Assembly (NCBI GenBank): GCA_018292915.2
Contig: JACVVK020000391.1
Location: 225,001-289,000, forward strand
Length of the DNA stretch: 64,000 nucleotides
Direction: 5' to 3'
From: Batillaria attramentaria
Taxonomy: Eukaryota; Mollusca; Gastropoda; Batillariidae
Under the pieces are notes generated by a model. The model was not told where the DNA came from and made no database searches. It saw only the letters and a program-made list of their open reading frames with translations. Numbering within the stretch: the stretch's first letter is position 1; each line of letters starts with the position of its first letter. Of the stretch, positions 58,480-64,000 are shown in pieces. Position numbers and translations under genes: made by a program.

Positions 58480-60738
58480 CTACCACCACCATCCTTTCCA
58501 GAACTGTTTGACGTCACCGCTACCCTCCTCTCCCCCCTCCTCCTCCTCCCCTGTCTCTGCCATGTCCCCCATCATGACGTCATGAGGATCTGTCCAGGGT
58601 GTGGGAGAATCCTGAAAGTCACCACTCACAAGATCTTCATTGTTATCTGCTTCGCCATTATTTCTCTCGTCAGTGACGATTCCGTCGGCCGTGTTGGAGG
58701 ATGTTTTGCCATCGACAGTGTTAGATGTAGCGGCTTGCTGGGTTAATTTAGGGACAGACCCTGTCAGAGAAGATGGTGGGTTCGCTGAGACAAGTGTGTC
58801 CTTGTTGTCTGATCTGTTTTGGAAACCCGCACTTCCTACCCGTTCCAGTGAACTGACAGTAAGTCCGAGCGCCGGCTCCGTGCAGTTCCCCTCCTCACGT
58901 GTGACGTCATGCACTACCGCCGGGTCCTTTCTGACGTCACCGCCCACCAATACGTCATGCTTTATGGGAAAGATTGTGACGTCATCGATTTTCCTGCCAG
59001 AGCCGAGGCCGTAATGTGAAGACGCTCCTCCAAGCAAAGACTTTGCATCCTGTTTTACGTCATCAGCAATGACGTCACGCGGCAGTGACGCAGCGAGTCG
59101 CCGCGAAGGACAGTCAGGGTCGGGCGTGCAGATGGGCCCACAGAACAGACGACCGAGGCGACAGCAGCGACACAGCGCGTCATGCACATAGCAGACGGAG
59201 GACGCGAGAACACAGCAACCGTCGTAACTTCCACAGCAGCCCCAGTCCCTCCCGGACAGCCCCCACCCTGCGTCCTCCGCGTCCCCGCACACAGCACTGT
59301 TGGCAGACAGAAGCAATTCTTTGTCGGCAACTGTCAAGTAAAGAGTCTTTAAGAAACCGAAAGGTTAAAGACGTATTTTTAAAACAGAATTTTAGGCGTA
59401 CAGTTCGTTCTTACCTGTTTTGGTGATGTGTAGCATAACACTAAAACACGTGAACAAATACAGACACAGACACGCTTTCGTGTAGCTGATTGAAGCGGGG
59501 TGAGCGGTGGTCTAATAGGTAGCGTGTCGGATTTAGCCGCTGCGCTGCTGAACGGCCGTCACCAATGTCATGGCGATGAAGCGTGGGTTCGAGCCCAGGT
59601 CGAGCTTGTGATGTGATACCGGTTTTTCCTGGCTTCCGGCTCCTCATCGGGGGTTTCTCTCCGGGTTATCCGGCTTTCCACCCCCAGCAAAATTGTAAGG
59701 ATAGGTATTGGGTGGCGCTGCACCGCGGCGACGCGCTTCCCCCGGGGGAGGCAGCCCGAAAGGGATAATAAAGTAGTAAAAAAAAAAAAAAAAATTTAAA
59801 TGCGCAGTAGCTGCCGACAGCGCTGCGGCTATACTCAACCTGGTAACACATTGTGTTCGACAAGCAGCAACCAACAGGAGAAAAATGGCGGACGTCGTTC
59901 ACGGACAGTTTAATTTTCTTGTTCACACGGCTATCAGATGTGCAGTGTGTTGCATTCGGAGCTCTTCTAATCTTTAAGATAGACCGTTTCGAGTATTCCA
60001 GAACAAATACGTCCGCCATTTTTCTCCTGTTGGTTGCTGCTTGTACCGCCTTTAACCTTCGGATTAGGAAGCCACGAGGAGGCTACCAATTCGATCGTCC
60101 ACGTGAACCTTTGTTGAAATTATATACTGTGTATAGTTTTAATTCAAATTCAATTTAATAATAATAATAATAATCGGAGTAATAGAGGCGTTTTATCCCA
60201 AATATTTGTCTCAAAGCGACGCCAGCTAAACCCAACACGCACACTCACGTGAATCGCACGCATTCTGTCAGACGCTGCACATGGGCTTGTAACAATCATG
60301 TGTTGCAGAGGACTAGCTCAGCAATTGTGGTTTCGGAATTTTTGAATTGCATTTTTTTTTTTTTAATTTTACGGACTGAACATTTCCAAAGCAGAGGGGG
60401 AGGAAGCCGGAGTACCCGGAGAGAACACCCGACGATCAGCCCGAATGAACGGTGCCGCCACAGTACGAGAAAAGTAAAAAAATCTTCGCCCCGACTGAGT
60501 GGGACTCGAACCTGACCTCTCGCGTTAATTAAAAAAAAAAAAATCTTAACCACTAGACTACCGACCACCCCATACTAAATTATCATACTCACGTGCTGTA
60601 CTTGACGTCAATGGCCCGCTGTCTGGCGACCGTTCTGACGTCACCAACCCCGGATGACGCTCGGCGGGTGCGCGGCAAACCACGTGCAGTTAATGACATC
60701 ATAATGACCAACAGGACCCGCATGGCGTCGCCCGCCAT
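58480..60738 (-). CDS. Secreted Cys-rich protein with acidic C-terminal tail (unknown family)
   Basis: Two exons: 60593-60738 (ATG at 60738; donor AGCAC|GTGAGT) and 58480-59296 (acceptor GTCTGCCAACAG). They are joined in phase 2 to give 320 residues, ending at TAG 58482-58480. Residues 1-20 form a signal peptide (MAGDAMRVLLVIMMSLTARG). RTRR after it could be a processing site. A compact module follows with twelve cysteines: RDWGCCGSYDGCCVL, VCYVHDALCRCC, FCGPICTPDPDC. The remaining 200 residues are Asp/Glu/Ser/Thr/Gly-rich, with possible N-glycosylation at NCT and NRS, and end in a Glu run and KQFWKGWWW. HDALC recalls the HDxxC of phospholipase A2 but nothing else of that fold is evident. Another exon beyond the tryptophan-rich end cannot be excluded. 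Confidence 0.7.
59497..59794 (+). mobile_element. SINE C, full length
   Basis: GGGGTGAGCGGTGGTCTAAT, GGGTTCGAGCCCAGGTCGAG, GGTTATCCGGCTTTCCACCC, GGGATAATAAAGTAGTAAAA and poly-A. It lies in the intron of the Cys-rich gene, opposite in strand. Confidence 0.92.
60159..60571 (-). mobile_element. SINE B, minus-strand copy
   Basis: The head at the right end is inverse of GGTGGTCGGTAGTCTAGTGG, with box-B GTTCGAGTCCCACTC. An A-rich insertion of about 13 splits the head at 60530-60543. Its 5' end is 22 bp from the donor of the Cys-rich gene exon 1 (60593). Confidence 0.88.
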
Positions 60739-60739
60739 G

Positions 60740-62055
60740 TCACGTGACTTTGCGGACTTTCACTCCGATCTCTCTTGCAGTTGTCGACAGCGATGGTTGC
60801 TGCCTGCGCTGGCTGACTCCGTCACTAACAGCCAGATGTCGGTGCTTGGTGGCGGAGACTCATACAGCATGCTGAAAACAGTTAAAGGTAAACATTCCAG
60901 CATTACTTTGGTTCACAGAACAGTGGGAACAGTTGCGCGTGTGAGTGTATACGTACGCGCGAAATACGTAGAGCTGTGAATGTGACACGCCGACGTCTAC
61001 TGGCCGCGTGCACTTGAAATGAAGCTCTGCCAGCCAATGATCGACAGCAACGCTAGAGTAGTATGGTGTTGGACGCCACTAGATACATGTATGTTGGATT
61101 ACGTGCATTTAAGACGAGTGAGGGCGGGGGGGGGGGGGAGGTGGAAAGTAGGGGATGGTGGGTAGAGGGTGGGGGGTGGGAAGGAGGAGTTCCGGTTTCT
61201 GTCGGCTGTTGCGTATTACGCGATTTTCCTGTCACATGTGGCATCTTTTGGTATATTGTTTAGACAGCTTTCTGGCCCAGTGCGTGCGCGCGCGCATGCG
61301 TGCGTGTGTGTGTGTGAGTATGTGCCGTGTGTATGTGTGTCAGTGTCAGTGTGGTGTTCCTTGTAACCATTGTTTATGCTTGTTTCTTGAAGTTCCATCG
61401 TTCTTCATTTTTAAAATTGTGTTTATTATTTCTGCTAAGCTTTTCCCCAACACAAACAGCCACTTATGTCAAGAGATAGCATCACAGACTAGCATGTAGC
61501 TCCGCGTCGCACCCAGGATCTAGATTATGAAGTGAAGCCACTGACTGGGCGTGTACTGAGTCTATTTATAGACATACGCAAATGTTCACGAAAAAGTTTT
61601 TTTGTAAAGCCTGCTTAACCTGGAAAATGAGTTTACAAATCGTGCACTGGCGGGACAAGGGCGGGTGGTGATTTTACGGGCATCAGTTCTCACCCAGGCA
61701 TGTGGACCTTGGCGGGAAATGTGGTGTATCACTGACACTGCACGTGCGACTCGGGCCAAAGAAAACAGTGCATAGCACGTAACACTCGGCAAGGCTGCCT
61801 CGTTCCCAGGAATAATAAAAAAAAAAAAACCCGCGTATGAAAACGGAATAATAAAACTAAAAATACTATTAATAATAATAATTATATTATATTATATTAT
61901 ATTATATTATATTATATTATATTATATTATATTATATTATATTATATTATATTATATTATTACTACTACTACCACTACTACTACTACTACTTTCCCTTGT
62001 CCGGTTATTCAGCGCCGAAACACTGCATGAAACTCCGTGAAAATAATGTGTATTG
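60740..62055. other. Intergenic upstream of the Cys-rich gene
   Basis: Contains the presumed promoter of the minus-strand gene just above 60738 (no TATA box evident), a poly-G stretch at 61125-61140, a GT-rich stretch at 61283-61350 and the ATTAT satellite. No gene recognised. Confidence 0.4.
61881..61990. repeat. (ATTAT)n then (TAC)n microsatellite
   Basis: Sixteen ATTAT units (61881-61960) followed directly by TAC repeats to 61990. Confidence 0.97.
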
Positions 62056-62343
62056 TGTAGTCGCTTTACCCAATTTCATGGCTCAAAGAGCCGCGAACTG
62101 AACCCAATACGCACGCTCACGTGAATCACATGCATTCTCTGAACCCCACAAACGTTAGCATATTAAAATCACGTGGTGCGAAAGATCACCACAGCTATTG
62201 AAGTTTCGGGATTTGGAATTGTGTTGATTTTGAATTTTGTGGGTTGAACATTCCTACGCTGAGCAGAAGCCGGCGGACGAAGCCGGAGTATCCGGAGAGA
62301 ATCCCACGACGATCCGGCAGCCCGAATGACACGGTGCCACACA
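62056..62343 (-). mobile_element. SINE B, minus-strand, headless
   Basis: Inverse of the body and tail (CGCTTTACCCAATTTCATGG, ACGCTCACGTGAATCACATG, GGAGTATCCGGAGAGAA). The tRNA-like head is missing. Confidence 0.8.
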
Positions 62344-62376
62344 CATTCCAGCTGAAAAGTTCGATGGTTCAAGTGA

Positions 62377-62797
62377 GACTTAAAAGTCTAAGCTCCCAAA
62401 AGCTTTCCGAATTGTGAAAAAAATTTACAGAGTCGACCGTGCAAGCACAGTCAACTCTGTCACAGTTGCAGAGTTTTCAGCGTCCCTGACACCCCAATAA
62501 AAGCCAAAGGCAGCCTGATTTCACAGCTCAGTTTGCGTTTTAACGTTGAATGAGCAAGATCGTGCAGCACTCCACATCCCGGCGGTGCACACTGTAGCGA
62601 TGTATCTCGCTCACTGACCTAAAGCCAAATAATGTCACGGCAAACTCGTGCTCTGGTTTTATAAGGGTCCCCGAAGTGCCGCTGAAAACTCTGCAACTGT
62701 GACAGAGTTGACTGTGCTTGCACGGTCGACTCGACTCTGCAAAATTTGTTCACACTTCGGAAAGCTTTTTGTTGGGAGCTTAGATCTTTAAATCCCA
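62377..62797. mobile_element. MITE F, copy 2 (both ends intact)
   Basis: Left AAGTCTAAGCTCCC then AAAAGCTTTCCGAA; right TTCGGAAAGCTTTTTGTTGG, GAGCTTAGATCTTTAAA. Nested inverted repeats extend inward (GTCGACCGTGCAAGCACAGT pairs with ACTGTGCTTGCACGGTCGAC), so most of the first and last 100 bp can pair. Confidence 0.88.
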
Positions 62798-62904
62798 ACC
62801 GCTCGCGCTGGTTGTAGGAATCGACACATCAGTCTACACCCCCGAGAACTTTTCAACCTTTCTTTAGTACTGTGACACTGTTAAAGGAGCTGATGCTACC
62901 ATCT

Positions 62905-63145
62905 TTATGCTCACAGATCGTTCTGAGCTGTTTTCGTGTTATCTATCATCACACCGCTTAGACACCTGGACAGTGACAGCGTTTGTAATGCTGGCACTGA
63001 GCCAACAGAAACGTACTCGATGACACGGCGACCACACTCTCCAGTAGTGTAACAACAGTCGTAGAATGTGAATGTTCGACCGCTCGCGGAAAGTGTACAC
63101 AACATTGTATCGCATTAAGAACTGTACTAATCATCAAGAGAGAGT
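62905..63145 (+). repeat. Dispersed repeat family I, copy 5
   Basis: Most complete copy: TTTATGCTCACAGATCGTTC to ATTAAGAACTGTACTAATCA, including TGGCACTGAGCCAACAGAAA and GTGTAACAACAGTCGTAGAA. Confidence 0.65.
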
Positions 63146-63515
63146 ATGTCGAGTATTATAAAACGTAAGTTGGCTCAACAAAGATGGAATTAGCCCATAA
63201 AAAAATAAAAATAAAAGGAGTCCATTTCTACAATCTGTATTGCAATGAACTTGTTTAAACCACAAAAAGCCGCCCCATTTGTCTGTGCATTTCCACAAAC
63301 CGGGGCTCACCACAAAAGGAAACAAGACAACTCTTACTTGCGTGCGTGCGTGTGTGTGCATCGGGGGGGGGGGGGGGTCAACAGGTAACCTTTATTTTAT
63401 TTGCAAGTTTTTCTCGATATTGCGATTACACTAACACGCAAACAATCAGCCCCAAAACGACATTAATTAAAATAATAAAAGAAAACAATTTAAAATAAAT
63501 CAAAGATAAACTTAC

Positions 63516-63770
63516 CTTATACTCGTAGTACACTTTCTGGCAATGAGATGCCGTCGTCAGTGCTCGCTCTCTATTGTCGTGGATGCTGTCCCTGACGGAG
63601 ATAGGCTTTCTGCCAGCAGCTGTTGTAGTCTGGCATACTGGAACAAGTTCCTGTCTGCTGGCGCGATCCACTTCCGAATAAACAACTTGACTGAAGTGAT
63701 TTGTAGGGACGCTGGATGTTGCAGCGTGTTTTGGTGATATATGTTGTTTAGGAAGGCTTGCCTACTGAGC
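63516..63770 (-). CDS. Candidate exon with an ITIM-like tyrosine motif (partial gene)
   Basis: A minus-strand frame is open from about 63770 to a strong donor TATAAG|GTAAGT (exon edge 63516); the acceptor is probably CTCAGTAG near 63768. It encodes a polar, Ser/Thr/Arg-rich segment containing HFSQVVYSEVDRASRQ, VRDSIHDNRERALTT and KVYYEYK. VVYSEV fits the ITIM pattern [VIL]-x-Y-x-x-[VIL], as in cytoplasmic tails of signalling receptors. No transmembrane exon or further partner exon was found in the window, so the assignment rests on one exon. Confidence 0.35.
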
Positions 63771-63825
63771 CGTGCGTTCTGTACCCGCGCGTGGAGGTAT
63801 CATCTGGTTTGGGGACGTACCTGTA

Positions 63826-63826
<1 letters not shown>

Positions 63827-63881
<55 letters not shown>

Positions 63882-63887
63882 CACACA

Positions 63888-63928
<41 letters not shown>
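63827..63928. repeat. (GT)n directly followed by (AC)n
   Basis: A GT tract (63827-63880) switches strand at GTGACAC into an AC tract (63881-63928), with one GTAC interruption. The two halves are complementary, so about 48 bp can fold back with almost no loop. Confidence 0.95.
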
Positions 63929-63929
<1 letters not shown>

Positions 63930-64000
63930 GTGTGATAAAGACAGACAGACACACCGACATGCAGGTACACACACTGATACGGAGAGATACTAAACTGAGA

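Noticed and set aside
58480..59296. Phospholipase A2 assignment from HDALC
   Set aside because: The calcium loop and the rest of the cysteine framework are absent, so only a short similarity remains.
59055..59330. Alternative minus-strand frame overlapping the Cys-rich exon
   Set aside because: The 58480-59296 frame is longer, joins exon 1 in phase and has the regular cysteine pattern; the other is a shadow.

Overview
The window reads as nuclear DNA from an invertebrate animal. It has short exons with GT/AG introns, several tRNA-derived SINEs, many CA/GT microsatellites, LINE 3' ends and a dense set of terminal-inverted-repeat elements. The repeat style and the VPS11 sequence suggest a lophotrochozoan, most likely a gastropod mollusc. 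The species cannot be named from sequence alone.

Layout. (1) 0.6-1.8 kb, minus strand: two phase-compatible candidate exons of a Ser/Thr/Ala-rich protein whose gene continues beyond the left edge. (2) 1.9-16.5 kb: no convincing gene, but LINE, SINE, MULE-like and foldback elements. (3) 16.9-20.9 kb, plus strand: a complete four-exon Yellow/major-royal-jelly-family gene (429 aa) with a signal peptide and a hydrophobic C-terminus. (4) 20.95-22.2 kb: a LINE C-terminus interrupted by a TIR element and carrying a 55-bp tandem expansion. (5) 25.6-34.0 kb, minus strand: an eleven-exon, 556-aa coiled-coil protein. Two abutting perfect hairpins lie just past its stop codon. (6) 35.27-54.94 kb, plus strand: the complete 27-exon VPS11 gene (902 aa), divergent from the coiled-coil gene across a 1.3-kb intergenic region. 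(7) 57.7-58.3 kb: a TIR element containing a hammerhead-ribozyme-like motif with all core nucleotides present. (8) 58.5-60.7 kb, minus strand: a two-exon gene for a secreted Cys-rich protein with an acidic tail. (9) 63.5-63.8 kb, minus strand: one candidate exon with an ITIM-like tyrosine motif.

The genes do not form a functional cluster. VPS11 is a core subunit of the HOPS/CORVET endolysosomal tethering complexes. The Yellow-like and Cys-rich proteins are predicted to be secreted or surface-anchored. All splice junctions given here were placed by reading GT/AG sites and checking codon phase by hand; no search or transcript data were available. The observations most worth following up are the hammerhead-like motif (58.02 kb), the double hairpin (25.28 kb), the minisatellite that repeats the 3' splice site of VPS11 exon 12 (42.9-43.24 kb), and the Yellow-family gene.
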